Positions 36,102 through 48,092 of a DNA stretch of 64,000 bases are shown here, piece after piece. The position numbers and the translations under genes are program-made. Every line of letters begins with the position of its first letter. Position 1 is the stretch's first letter. The stretch spans positions 25,325,501 through 25,389,500 of the forward strand of contig NC_089038.1 in NCBI RefSeq assembly GCF_034140825.1. Reading direction: 5' to 3'. The stretch is from Oryza sativa Japonica Group (lineage: Eukaryota; Streptophyta; Magnoliopsida; Poales; Poaceae). The notes beneath the pieces are model-generated. The model did not search any database. It saw only the letters and a program-made list of their open reading frames with translations, and was not told the origin of the DNA.

Positions 36102-39100
36102 TCACGGCTTCCACTTGGACGGCGGCGGCGGCGTGGCCGGGAACATGGGCGGCACGGCGGAGAACATGGTGTTCTTGTCGACGGCGGTGACGCCCGCGCC
36201 GCGGCCGCTGTTGGTGAGGGCGACGAGGGCGGCCACGAGGCCGGCGTTGCCCACCAACGTCGGCTCGTTCTGCGCGTAGGTGAGGCGCGCGTCCTTGAAC
36301 TGGTCGTTCTTGTCCGGCCCGCCGACCATGGCGCCGACGAGCACGTTCGGGTCGGCCCCCTTGGTGTCCCTCCACTTGTACCCGCCGGTGCACGAGTACT
36401 TGATGCCGTTGTGCGGCGTCGACGCCCCCCTGTGGTGCAGCCGCCGCGGGTACTTCTTGCCGTACCCCACCACGTAGCTCATCTTCTTCGGGTTATCCCC
36501 AAGAATGTAGTTCACCTGCACATGTACATCGCCGTCGTCAGCAAAACAACTTCCAATTGATGCATGCATTGTGAAAATCTGTGATCGATCGTCGATTACA
36601 CGTACCTGAGACCTGGCGAAGGAGCGGAGATCGTCGACGGTCATGAAGTAGGGGCCGCAGTACCAGCCGGGGACGTTGACGGACTCCATGTAGTCGGCGT
36701 AGAGCGCGGCGAGGAAGGAGTTGGCGACGGTGTACTGCAGCGGCTGGCCCTTCCCGTGGTTGAACTGCGCGAGCCCACCCTTGGTGAAGTTGAAGGCGCC
36801 GAAGCGCGGGAAGTAGGTGCACATGTTCATGCTGGTGGTGTTGTGGTACCCGATGAGCGACTCCTCGTAGGGGTAACCCGGGTTGAGGAACATGCGGAGC
36901 CGCGACAGCAGCAGCTCGGCGCCCGGCAGCTTGTTGTCCCAGCTGAAGACGGAGAAGTCGAGGATGCTGTAGAAGGCCTTGGCGTTCTTGGGCAGCCGCG
37001 GGTCGGTGGCGAAGGTGATGTAGGTGTTGTTCCCCGTGGCGTAGTACATCCACGCCGCGCTCCACATGTACTCGTCCCAGTAGCTGGTGGAGTTGTAGTA
37101 GTACTCGATGTACTGGTTGCCGCGGGAGTACGGGGTGCGGCGGCCGCTGCTGCGCGCGAACTTGTACACGGCGGCCGCGCCGTTCACGAGCTTCTTGGAG
37201 TAGGCGGCGTTGTCGCGGAACACGATGGAGGCCGCCGCGAGCGCCGCCGCCATCTCGCCGCCGAGGTCCGGCGCCGAGCCGGCCGTCTGGACGGGGCGTG
37301 GGTACGCCATGTCCTCCGGCCGGTTCCAGCAGTAGTGGTCGTCCGGCTGGGTGCCGTTGATCTTCGCAATGCCCACCTGCAGGAGCATGCATGCACCGTT
37401 CAGACCTAGTATGCTTGATTTGACATCATTTTCTTTTTCACTTAATACTGATAACTTCAAATGTTTTTACATAATTTTCCTGGTGGATCAACCCAGAGTA
37501 AGAGAATGTGAATCAAAGTTTTACCACTGCATCTTTCATTGTATGCCAAAATGTAGTTCTGAGAGATCGAGACAGATCGACCACTCCTAAGTTTTAATTA
37601 TATTATTGTTCAGCACATGCAGATGATTGGATGATGAACCTTATTCTACTGGAGCCCATGTGATAAGAGTCAAAGGTTGTTAGGCGTGCCAATCAATTAC
37701 TGATGGAATAGATTGCTCGGCATGTAATACTGTAATTGACAGAACTGACCAGTTTGCTCACTACGACCTTATTTCAGAAACTTACTTTACTGCTGTAGTA
37801 AGAAACAGTATGCTTCTCTGCATTTATAAATTCTACGGTCTTCCAGCTATGATTACAGCAGAAAAGAACCAAGATAGTAACAATGCACCAAAATTTTCAC
37901 AGATCAAATATTTCTTCCAAGATTCATAATGAAATATATTCAGAATTGGGACTTTGAGCAAGTACCTGGCTATAGACTTTGTCAATGGTGGAAGCAGAGG
38001 AGTTGAAGGTGAGGAGCAGGTAGTCGGTGCCCCACTTGATGAGCTCCCTCACATGGTCATACTCCCCTACCGCCTTGTACTTGGCGCTGTACTCGATCAC
38101 TGACCAGCTGAGCATTGTCATGGAGAAGGCCAAGGGGAAATGGAACTTGATGTTGTCGCCGGCGTCGTAGTAGCCGCCGACGAGCCCGCCCTTGACGTCC
38201 GTCAGATCGGAGCCATCCGACAGGCCGGAGTTGCCGCGCCATTTGATGCCGTTGTTCTTCGGGAGCCGGCCGGCTGTCAGAGCAGAGAACGAGACATGGC
38301 CAAAATTGTTCGTCAGAGAAAGAAGGGCTGCATTCATCAGTGCACGTTTCAAACTGAATTTTGAGCATGGAAGTCAGAATCGGATGACTAGTAGTACTGT
38401 AGTGTAAGCTCAAGATCTACAAGTGCAGAGTATCTGTCAAGATCCAGAAGCAGATCATGCGGCGAGATCTACAGGTACACTAGTATTGCAGAGGAGTACT
38501 TCGTGCCGCGTTAAAGAATGGATCAATTGGCTGTCCTACATGTGCACGAACGTGCGTGAGACGCCAAATTGCCAAGACTCCAAGCCAAAGCGCAGCTGGA
38601 TTTTTGGGAGATTTCTCTCCACATCAGAGTGTCACTTTCTTCAAAGCTGTGGGACTATGAACAGTAGCACAGAACATTCCATTTGTGGGGTTGCAGTTGT
38701 GCACAGCTCAACTGAACTGATTAAAACTAACTAGTGCTACTACTCGCCTGTAGATTTGTACTTGCTCGATCCTCTCTCCTCGGGATCAACACATAATCAT
38801 GCAGCTAATATCACGGGTCAAAAGTTCAAAACTCAGTAAACCTAAGGAAATTCAAGGCAACATACTTCTACTCATTTTGAGCAAATCCGTCTGCAGATTC
38901 AGAAGCTCTAACACAAATGGCAAATGCGATGAGATCTCTACTGATCAAAGTCAAAAGATTCTTGTTTTGGCAAAGGTTTCCATCCTAGTTAGTTAATTAA
39001 CTAACGCACAAACAGAGGATCATATCACAGGATGGAGGGGGGACTGACATTTCTGGGCGTTGAAGAAGAGGAGGGCCTTGTGGAGGGCGTCGGTGTACTG

Positions 39101-39427
39101 GTCGGGGGGAGGGGCGTGGGGCTTCTTCTTGGGGATGGACTTGGCGATGATGACGGGGAGGCCGATGAGGATGAAGGCGGCGAGGAGGGTCCAGAGGACC
39201 CACCAGAGGAGCTTGCGCTTGACGACGACGCAGCCGAGGTCGACGTACTTGTCCTTCTTCTTGGCCTCCGGCGGGCCGAGCAGCCAGCTCTGCTGCGTCT
39301 CGTCCAGCTGGTGCTGCCGCGCCGACAGCGCGCCGCGGTCCAGGTCCATGTTGCGGCTGTGGTCATCCTCCGCCGCGCCGTCCGCGGCGATCTCGAACGA
39401 CCCGCCCCAGTGGTTCGCCGAGTACAT
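36102..39427 (-). CDS. GLU3: Membrane-anchored endo-1,4-beta-glucanase, KORRIGAN type GH9A (623 aa)
   Basis: Four exons: 39049-39427, 37966-38273, 36606-37376, 36102-36515, in phase. A cytosolic N terminus ([25 protein letters not shown]) precedes one transmembrane anchor ([20 protein letters not shown], residues about 74-93). The GH9 catalytic domain follows: [12 protein letters not shown] holds the aspartate base, the His signature is near LHHRGAST, and the acid Glu is in [14 protein letters not shown]. The Pro-rich tail ends PPPPSKWKP. Numerous NxS/T sites are present. KOR proteins act at the plasma membrane and Golgi with cellulose synthase and are needed for cell elongation. The sequence and setting fit OsGLU3, whose loss shortens rice roots; this identity is from memory. 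Length equals the family norm. Confidence 0.93.
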
Positions 39428-39690
39428 GGCTGTGGCTGCGGCTGCGGCGGTGGGCTTGGCTCGCCCCGCGGCTGCGGGTGGCTTAGCTGGTGGGTCGATC
39501 GGTCGATCAGCGCATGAAACGCGGGTGCTATTCTTGGGGCGGTGGTGGCGAGGTGCGGTGGCTTTGGGTGGGGGCGTTTTGAAGGGGGAGAGAGAGCGGG
39601 CGGTGGTTGACTTGGGTGGCGCACCCGGACTGGCGCGCGCGCGTGACACTGTGCCGTTGTGAGCGGGTGGCGCGGTAGCTCTAGTGAAAG

Positions 39691-39950
39691 TATCCCTCCG
39701 TTTCATATATATTACTCTCACCATTTTTAACGTACGACGCCGTTGATTTTTCGACCAATATTTGACCATTCGTTTTATTCAAAATTTTTGTGTAAATATG
39801 AAAAAATTTATGTCATGATCAATGAACATTTGATGACGAATCAAGTCACAATAAAATAAATAATAATTATATAAATTTTTTGAATAAGACGAATAGTCAA
39901 ACGTTAAATAAAAAGTCAATGGCGTCATACATTAAAATATGGAGGTAGTA
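39691..39950. repeat. Stowaway-type MITE upstream of OsGLU3
   Basis: TA plus TCCCTCCGTTTCATATAT at the left and ATATGGAGGTAGTA at the right. Inner inverted motifs are CGTTTTATTCAAA / TTTGAATAAGACG and GACCATTCG / CGAATAGTC. It lies about 260 bp upstream of the start codon, in the promoter region. Confidence 0.75.
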
Positions 39951-40182
39951 TAATTTTTGTTTCTTAATCAAACTATTTTAACTTTAATTAGGTTTAGAGA
40001 AAAAAATTAGCAGCATATATAACATCAAATTATTTTCATCAAATTCAACATTAAATATACTTTGATGAAATATTGGTTTTGTGTTAAAAAAATTACTATA
40101 TTTTTCTACATATTTAATCAAACATAAAAAATGATTAGAAAAAAAATTTAAAATGACTAATAATATGAGACGGAGGGAGTAA
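39951..40182. repeat. Degenerate Stowaway fragment
   Basis: The right end GAGACGGAGGGAGTA is clear. The left end is merged with the preceding MITE. AT-rich body with CTACATATTTAATCAAACAT. Part of a MITE cluster. Confidence 0.5.
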
Positions 40183-40254
40183 CACTTTTTTTGGATGTGG
40201 AAATGTTTTTGCAAATAGTTAGATGAACAGATCAAACCAAAGTAAATGCAAGTT

Positions 40255-40500
40255 TTCAAATGTAAGTTACTTTGACTTTTTTCTTAGTCAAACCTTTCAA
40301 AGAAATTTGATCAGGTTTATTGAAAAGATTAGCAATATCTACAACACAAATTTAGTTTCATCATACGTAACATTGAATATTTTTGTCATATTATGTTTGT
40401 TTTGTGTTAAAAATATCGTTAGATTTTTCTATAAATTTGATTGAATTTTAAAAAATTAACTAGAAAAAAAATCAAACCGATCTATAATTGGAACGGGGAT
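40255..40500. repeat. Degenerate Stowaway-like fragment
   Basis: The body (TTTTCTATAAATTTGATTGA, AGTTTCATCATACGTAACAT) parallels the preceding fragment, ending near GGAACGGGG. Borders approximate. Confidence 0.4.
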
Positions 40501-40502
40501 AT

Positions 40503-40835
40503 GGCTGTGTTTAGTTCCTTCCAAAGTTGGAAGTTTGGATTGAAATTGATATGATATGATTGAAAAGTTGTGTGTGTATGGCAGGTTGATGTGATGAAAA
40601 AAGTTAGAAGTTTGGATCTAAGGGCCTGTTTGGCACAGCTCCAGCTTGGAGGTGGAGGTCAGACAAACAGTTTCAGCTCCACCAAAACTGTGAGTGGAGT
40701 TAAGTGGAGCTCTCTCACAAAATGTACTAGAGTTGTGGAGCTGGGTTTAGGCAGCCCCACAACTCCACTCTAGACTCAACTCCTAGAGCAATATTTAGGA
40801 GTTAGAGCTGTACCAAACAGGCCCTAAACACAGCC
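40503..40835. repeat. Tourist-like MITE interrupted by another MITE
   Basis: The left end GGCTGTGTTTAGTTCC pairs with the split right end TAAACACAGCC. The body (AAGTTGGAAGTTTGG) is the family also seen at 4801-4948. The copy is cut at TAA by the element at 40622-40824; removing it restores a continuous element. Confidence 0.75.
40622..40824. repeat. Tourist-like MITE nested in another MITE
   Basis: The inverted ends GGGCCTGTTTGGCACAGCTC and (reverse complement) GGGCCTGTTTGGTACAGCTC are flanked by TAA both sides. The same family, inverse order of inner blocks, lies in the lumazine synthase intron at 51314-51532. Confidence 0.85.
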
Positions 40836-42750
40836 TATATCTGAAAGACTGCATGTTTATACTCGGTTCGCCTGCTTCCTTTGTGACGCTATGCCATCAA
40901 TTCGAGCCGCCTTTTTTTAAACTGATTTTCGTTGGAGGTGCCATTGGGATCTGTCCAGTACAGACTGACTGATGACTTCTGGATTGCGACGTTAACGGGG
41001 GAGTTCAGGCCAGCTAGATGCAGGGCTACAGCGATGGTTTAACTCCATCAGAAGAAGAAAAAAAAAGTAAAGGAAAAAACCATTGTTTTCCATGTGTGTT
41101 TGGTGAAGCATTTTCTGCTCCATGCAGCATGAGAGTAGTGGTGGTGGTGGGGTACACTATTTTGGTTATCCATGGTGATGCTGCACAGGAACAAAAGAAC
41201 AATCCCCATTTTGCTGTCAGGATGCAGAGCCGGCTAGGAAGCTCCTCGCCAGTAGCGATCACTTTTCCCCCTCGCAATATTCTACTCGCACTAGCGTTTG
41301 TCATTCGTGCTGGCGTGTGACATGTGGATTTCAGAACAATCTGTTCTGTCTGTCTGCTCGACCCGTCTGATTGTTAATCGCTTACAGTATCACCTCTCCA
41401 CAGCTGGTGAAACCTAACTGTTCTTGTGTCGATCTTAATTTTCTTATGCTGGCCGTTCTACTAATTTTTTACTCCTGTATCTGTAAATATGGCATCGTCA
41501 GGACTTGGGTTTGATTCAGTTGAGCAATCAAAATCAGCAAGAAAAGGGCTCGTTGTCTGTCTATGCTGCGCACCTGCATTTTCAGTCTGAACTCTGAACA
41601 TGAAAATTCCAGTAAGAAAGCCTCTTGCCTCTCATGGCAGGGTTAAGTTTACAGCAATTTGCAAGCTCAACAACCATCCGGCTATGTGTGTCGGTCGATC
41701 GGTGGAGTCAAAGACGGGAGGAAACACATGGAGTGCGAGTTTTGCGTTGGTTTCTTCCTACTCCCCTGGATTTTTTATTCACATGGTGTTAGCATGTTCA
41801 AGCCTGGCAAGAGGTTGGCACCAATTATATACGGATCGTTGAAACCTTTTATGATTAAGTAGACTAGATGTGCGTATCCTCCTTGATCATTTCGTGTTGT
41901 AATTGGCCAGCCATCCTTCTGTCACCAAAGCGATGGCTCAGAGTTGTACAGTGACCTTTCACCGGAAACAATTGTGCAACTACGTCCTAAAACTGAGAGA
42001 TTTTCTCTGAGTTAGTACATTTTTGTACTTAATTTAAAGTGTCGGGAGAATATGGTCACATCTTAAAGAGAACAGTGTGTGTTATGAGATGACAGGAGGC
42101 TGCTCCGGAGGTGTGGCTAACTTGCTGACAAAAATTCAGAAGCAAACCTGCACATTCAGAGAAGCTTAGGATGCTATAGTATTCTGATGCGTAAAAATGT
42201 AAGATTGCTTAATCTATCAGGACTGAGCGAGTGGCATTGGTACGAGTGAATATAGAAATTGATTTGATTGCAGCTGTGGGAGGAGCGAGAGAAGGTGACA
42301 TGCCACTGGCTAGGGGGCTTCAAAAAATTATTGTCATCGAGTTGTTAGAGCCAGCCCGTGGACATTAGGAAATTCAGACACCGACAAAATCGGCAAAGAA
42401 CGGCAAGCCGCAAGCATATGTTGTGAGGGAAAAAAATATTCGTCACCGACAGTACCAACTGCTATGATCGAGAGAACGCCTGTGGGCCTGGGGCTTGAGA
42501 ACCCATTTCCCTTGTGATTTGGGGGGAAAGGTAGAAGAAGATGACAAAGGCCAGGCAATGTTGGTGTCAGGGATGAGAAGGTAACAGAAGTTGTCCAACG
42601 ATTTTTTGCAAAGCCTTTTTATATATGGTTTCCTTAGAATCCCTTTTTAAAACTACTTTTAACGTTGTAATGGTTAATTCGTTAATCAGTATCCTTGAAT
42701 AATTATCATAAATCATTCATCTATTCATCCATTCCATTTAACGTGAAAGA
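40836..42750. other. Intergenic, no supported gene
   Basis: Mostly unique-looking AT/GC-balanced sequence. Frames are shorter than 100 codons and carry no recognisable domain. No RNA gene or MITE with clear ends noticed. Confidence 0.45.
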
Positions 42751-43791
42751 AAAATGAGATTTGGAGAGCGACGTCCCTCTAAACTTTTTTTTAAGAAGAA
42801 ATTGTGAGCGTATGGGGGATTGAACACGGGACCTCAGAGTTGAAATCTCTAACCCTGTTTCTTAGCACAGTAGCGTCTTTAGATGGCTCCTAGCACTCAC
42901 GGTTTACAACCTCGATGGATAACCAAAATATCATGCCAATCAAAATCATGATATGTGCAAATTTTTGAGCAAATTTTAAAAAGCTAAAATTGCATAAGAA
43001 ACCTCGCAATTTCCCAAAAAGGTGATCAATTTTTAGTTGGGATACTTGAATTTTAAACAATTTGTTCAAAAAATCATGAAGGGATCAATTGCTCGAAATT
43101 CATTCAATGTACTAGATATTCTTTCAAAACACTTAATTTGATCAAAATCCTCAAAATTCGGTGGCATTCTCCTGAGTGTAGAGAAAACATGGAATAACTG
43201 TTATAAAAGTATGAAAATATAGGATAATTGACAAAAAAAATCTAGAAATGTAAGGTAACTGTAAAATAATGGAGAAAATTGGGGAAATGGATGATAAGTA
43301 TGGAAAAATAATGGGGATACGAGGGAAAGTGTGAAAAACATGAAAACATACAAAATATAAAAAAAATGAATTTTTTTATACAACTTAGTTCTACAACCTA
43401 TAGGAATTTTCCAATTTTAAGTATGTTTTTTTATTCTATTCTGATTTTAATAATGATTCTATTCTGATTTTAATAAATATTTGAATTCCCACTCGAACCC
43501 TTTGTGCTCGCTGGAAATGTATATATCTCACAAAATTTGTCAACAATGTAAACGCAATTGGATTTGTAGAGATCAACTTTAGGTTTAGTTTCTCTCATCA
43601 CCACTTCAGCGGCGGACCCATCTCCTGCACTCATTCACCCGATTTTCATGTGGACATGATGTCCAACTACTGCTGCTATGTGGTTCAGAACTTTTTTCAA
43701 TCCTAAGATCCCGTGTTCAATTCACAATACGCTTACAATTTCTTCTTAAAAATTGTTTGGAGGGACGACTCTCTCCAAATCTTGTTTTTTG
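42750..43791. mobile_element. Long-TIR element (MULE-like) with tRNA-like motif in both TIRs
   Basis: Left GAGATTTGGAGAGCGACGTCCCTC and the reverse complement of the right end AAGATTTGGAGAGAGTCGTCCCTC begin inverted repeats of at least 100 bp. These continue TTAAGAAGAAATTGT, GCGTAT and ATTGAACACGGGA. The interior is AT-rich with no intact coding frame. Target duplication not resolved. The tRNA-like piece (TCCCGTGTTCAAT on one strand) may be of SINE or tRNA origin. Confidence 0.6.
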
Positions 43792-43941
43792 AGTTTGTAG
43801 GGGGTAGAAAACTTGACATGAGAAGTCATGTTTAGCTTTTCTCCTCTTCCGTCTTTATTTGGTTGATTATTTCACTTGTTTATTTCCAATGTTTTACCAT
43901 CATGTTTAATTTCGTTTTGCTTTAGTACGTGAAATGAAGCC

Positions 43942-44910
43942 TGTCGAGGGAAGGCCCTCGATAGCGGGAAGTCGTGAGACCCCCCTTTTGTGAGTTCGGC
44001 CGGGGGCAGAGGCTCGCCTCTTAGAATTCACCTATCCGTCCCTAAGACTGCTGGCTAGCTTGTACACAATCGAGTTATACAGGTTCGGGCCGCTATGGAG
44101 CGTAACACCCTACTCCTGTGTTTGGGATTATGGATGAGTATTACAAGGGTTCCTTTACTCTGGAGAGCGCTATCGTCTTTCTTCTCCTAGAGTTCAGGTT
44201 TTCTGAGAGTCGTCCTCCTGTCTCGGTGGGCAAGGTCCTCCTTTTATATCTCAAGGGGATACCACATGTGCCGCCTCTACCTACCCCTCCATAGGAGGGG
44301 GACCCCACTTTACTTTGACCGGGCCACAATCCGTGCCTTTGCCTGGAAGCTAAGCAGCAGCCTGCCCTTGAGTGGGACCCAGCGCCGCCCCCCGCCTGAC
44401 ACGGGGGACAACCCTGTCATTCCCTCATAAATGAGTGGAGACTTGTGGTAGCCCTCCTTCGAGTGACACTCCGATGGGACGGGTCATACCTACCCCCACT
44501 CCGCCGGATACAGAGGCGACGTGGGGGCACGGCCGCCCGTTCAATTGGACGTGACCGGCAACAGGCCGGTCACAGACTGGTCACATCCGATTGACAGGGG
44601 TCAGTTAGGCGGCACCGCACGTCTGCCCTCACCGCATTAAATGCGGTGAGGGACAGTTGGCGCCGCGTATTTATGGCTGTCCAGCCTGGGTCCCCTTTTC
44701 TCTCTCTCCCTGCGCCACATGGCAGTTGGGCGAGGGCCTTGGGGCGAAGCAGCGGGAGAGCCCGAGGGGGTGACGCTCCACCCCGAGGCCTCCCCCGTCG
44801 CTTTCGGGACTTGCGAGGCGTGAGAGTGGGGCCAGCTTGCAGAGCCACGTGGCTAGAGGGGAAGATAACTTCCCTTTACTTCGCATACCCCCGGGTCCAT
44901 ATCTCCGACA
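43942..44910 (-). mobile_element. Solo LTR of a retrotransposon (Ty3/gypsy-like), fossil
   Basis: A 969-bp GC-rich unit starts TGTCGGAG and ends CTCGACA on the minus strand and is flanked by the 5-bp direct repeat AAGCC on both sides. No internal region and no second LTR are present, so it is the usual product of recombination between two LTRs. Family assignment rests on the TGTCGGAG start common to grass gypsy LTRs. The intact target repeat suggests moderate age; no paired LTR exists to date it. Confidence 0.8.
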
Positions 44911-46436
44911 AAGCCTGATTTGGGTAAGAATTGAGGAATTTGAGCTACATAACATAAGTACATTTTGAAATGAGACATGTTCGTTGGCTAGTTAAATCAG
45001 TAACTTTTTTAACATTTATATATGAACTGGAGAGTGACATACTGAACCTGGAATTAAGAATATAATGTATCTTAAGACAGAATGAATATATATACACTAC
45101 TTTCTCCATGTCTTACCTTAATACTACTGAAGAAGGTGGGAACTAAAAAATATAGATAGTTGACAGAAGCAGTTGTGAGCTATAGCCCAACAAGTTTAAA
45201 CGACGCAAAAACATCTAGCTACTACCTATAATTCTTTTTATTTCCTACAGATTTCAGTTCCAAAATATACTTTGAGTTTATTGATTGGTTGTTATGGCAT
45301 TGTCTTATGTTGTTAGCCATGTTTGATGTTTAATTGTCTAATATAGTCATTTGTGCGGTCTTTTTTTTCCCCTTATATCACTACTACTTGGTTCTACCTT
45401 TGTGAATCCCCTAGCCAATGGATAAAATAATTTCTCAATCAGTTACAAAATTAGTAATGATTATACGATATTCTATTTCCGCAATTAGAATTTAAATGCC
45501 ACAATAAACTATTACAAAAAGAATATGTTACCACAAGCGTGCAATTAATAGATGGAATTCAGCCAAAATGGCAAAAGTAAAACTACAACAAAAAGAAAAG
45601 ATAAAACAAAAAAGTAGTGGAAAATAGTTAAATGGGTTTCGAATTTGTGGCAAAAGACAAAACTTTCCACGACAAATTTGGAAGATACAATGTTGTTCAG
45701 TGGGCACCCTTCTTTGTGATGCTCCCTCTCGTCCCATGTCACATGTTTTCCATGCAATACGAGTACTCACAAATTAGGCTCCTCGCATGAGGTGTGTTGT
45801 TGCAGCCGTCCGTTATGTGTTTCTTCTTAAGAAAAGCATTCAAGCCAGACTTCCAACACAAGGTGCACATCAAGTTCTCGGTTTATGCTTTCCATCTCGC
45901 CTTCTAGGACGTGCAATTCCACTACCAGCAATCCATTTGGCTTCATAGTTTCTAGGTAAGATCGCTACATCCATACTTGTTCCTACATGTTTTATGATTT
46001 CGTTCCTATTTTCTTATTGTTTGCACAGTTTTTGGTAGAAGTGTGTTTTATCTTAACTTGTAATGTGTATTTGGAATGTGTTTTGTGAGTTGAGTGAGTG
46101 ATAATGATTGTGTGGGAAGTTTGTCTCCTTGATTTTTATGCGACTTCCTTAATACGGTTAGTTTAGAGCAATAAGGTTCTCGAACACAGATTGTTTGGTA
46201 TTTAGGTGGTGTACATTCGAAGTTTCTTTTTTAGCTGTTTTGTGGTATGAATTGGGGCGGATCTAGAAATTTGAAACACCAGCGTCATACTACACTTGTC
46301 ATGCTTAATTTATAGTTCATCTTCTATATGCAAGCTATTTATTGATGCCGATATTGTAGATCCCATCCCTTGTATGAATATCTAACAAATTGTCTAACTT
46401 AAGTTATAAATCGTGCGAATTTCACTAAACCACTTA
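44911..46436. other. Intergenic, no supported gene
   Basis: AT-rich sequence with small frames only; I recognise no coding segment, RNA or complete repeat. Parts may be remnants of older transposons. Confidence 0.45.
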
Positions 46437-46536
46437 GGCTTTGTTCGGTTAATTCTCAAGAGGAAGGGATTGGATGGATTATTTTCCTCCAAATCCCTCC
46501 CAATCCCCTTGTGGGTAGGATTAACCGAACAATCCC
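46437..46536. repeat. 100-bp Tourist-like MITE
   Basis: The ends GGCTTTGTTCGGTTAAT and (reverse complement) GGGATTGTTCGGTTAAT are inverted repeats, flanked by TTA at both sides. The centre carries GGGATTGGATGGAT and its inverse. Confidence 0.75.
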
Positions 46537-47193
46537 TTAAGGAAGATCTACCTAATTTTACCCTGTACATCCAAGTGAGCCATTTCAAATAGGACATTCT
46601 ATCTTCTATTAAAATTTTCGATTATACTGTTTCTTGTGTCACAGATTTCTTTTTTAGCTTATACCATGGTTTCCCTTACCATTTCTAGGAAGGGGGCATT
46701 TCTTTTCTCGCTTATACCATACTGTAGTGATTATGGCAAACAGTGAAAAAACATGAGAAACATGACCTGAAATTATAAAAAAAAAATGAACTCAAGGTTA
46801 CCAGGTTCCAACCGTTTACCGCACCCCGGCAGTAAAGTAAACCTTGGCTTATACTAGCTGTTTTAATATTCTTTACTTCTTTGTGCCCTTTTCAAATAAA
46901 TATATCTTGTTATAATGGATTTCTGTTGGATGTGTACTGTGTTTTTGGAAGATGGTCATTATTCCAGAGGCATTTATTCCCCTATTCCCCTGCTCATAAA
47001 TCAGTGTACTAATATAGTTCTGCTGCTCACAAAACACAATGGGCTAATATATATATATAGGAACAGAACCGTCGGTTGTGGCAAACTGGCAATCGTGTCA
47101 AATACACTCGTGTATGAGTACATCTATTACTCCAGAATTGTTCTAACGTAAGGAAGCATGCGGTACCATTTTTGCAGAGCCATCAACCAAGAC

Positions 47194-47562
47194 ATGGCGA
47201 CCAAGTACATCGTCGGATCAGTGACGGCATCCTTTGCCTTTGCTTATGTTTGCGGCGTTTACTTCGCCGACAAAAAGGTTTTAGGAGGTCAGTTCATCTG
47301 AAATTATGAATTCGCATATTCATCTCAGTTTTGCTGCAGCAGAGAGAAGGTATATATATTTCACCTGTTTCATCTCCTGGAACCAGGCACAACTCCTCGC
47401 ACGGTGGCAGACAAGGAATGGGGGAAAGTGACCGAGGAGAAGCTCGACGCATGGCCTCGCGTTGCAGGGAAGCCGGTCTCCATGAACCCAGTCACCCGCC
47501 AGAACTACGTTCTGGTGAAGAAGAAGAAGGCTTCAGGGTCAAAGAAGGCATCCGAGCCCTGA
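47194..47562 (+). CDS. Small single-pass membrane protein conserved in plants (89 aa)
   Basis: Two exons, 47194-47287 and 47387-47562, joined at GG/T (GGTTP). A good acceptor (TTTTTGCAG ending 47177) just before the start implies a spliced leader. The protein MATKYIVGSVTASFAFAYVC has one hydrophobic helix at residues about 5-24, followed by DKKVLGGTTPRTV, DKEWGKVTEEKLDAWPR, GKPVSMNPVTRQNYV and a Lys-rich tail. I remember similar small plant proteins with the block GGTTP..V..KEW...AWPR..G.P..MNP..RQN, but no established function. It may be an organelle or ER membrane protein; location unknown. It is tail-to-tail with ATG10. Confidence 0.8.
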
Positions 47563-48092
47563 AAACTGCAAGGAGAGAGTTTGCTGTGAGGTGCTAAAAC
47601 ATTCTGTGGCAGTTACAAATAAATTACATCGAATGGGTGTAATAGATTAAGAATGTTGTTTGAAGTGTGTTACTGCTTAAGCTTTGATTTTTCATACCTG
47701 ACATGTTTGTAGAGCATCAGCTGAGTGGTGACTTCAAGCAGCAGGACATCATATCATCGAATTTTCGTCAATTTCCGAGCAATCAGTTTGAATGATTCTT
47801 CCAAAAGTAAATTTTGGACAAAATCAACATATACAAGGGCGATCAAAAAAAAATCATTCATTTGCATGTTCATAACAAAAATCGAGGAAATATGTCAAAT
47901 CTGCAGCTGAGCAGCTGCATCCGTTCTGACATTCTAGGAGATGCGATGAAATTAGACATTTGCAACACTACGCATTGGCAAATTATCAAGTGAAGCGGTA
48001 CATGAAATATTTATCAACATATACACTGAAATAAGAGGCGAGCGCTTTCCTTTCACCGAAATAACACTACAGACTGAAAAAAAAAGGTGAAG

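Noticed and set aside
36756-37409. 217-codon plus-strand frame antisense to GLU3
   Set aside because: Val/Glu/Gly-rich mirror of GC3-rich exon 3; the sense frame is an unmistakable GH9 domain.
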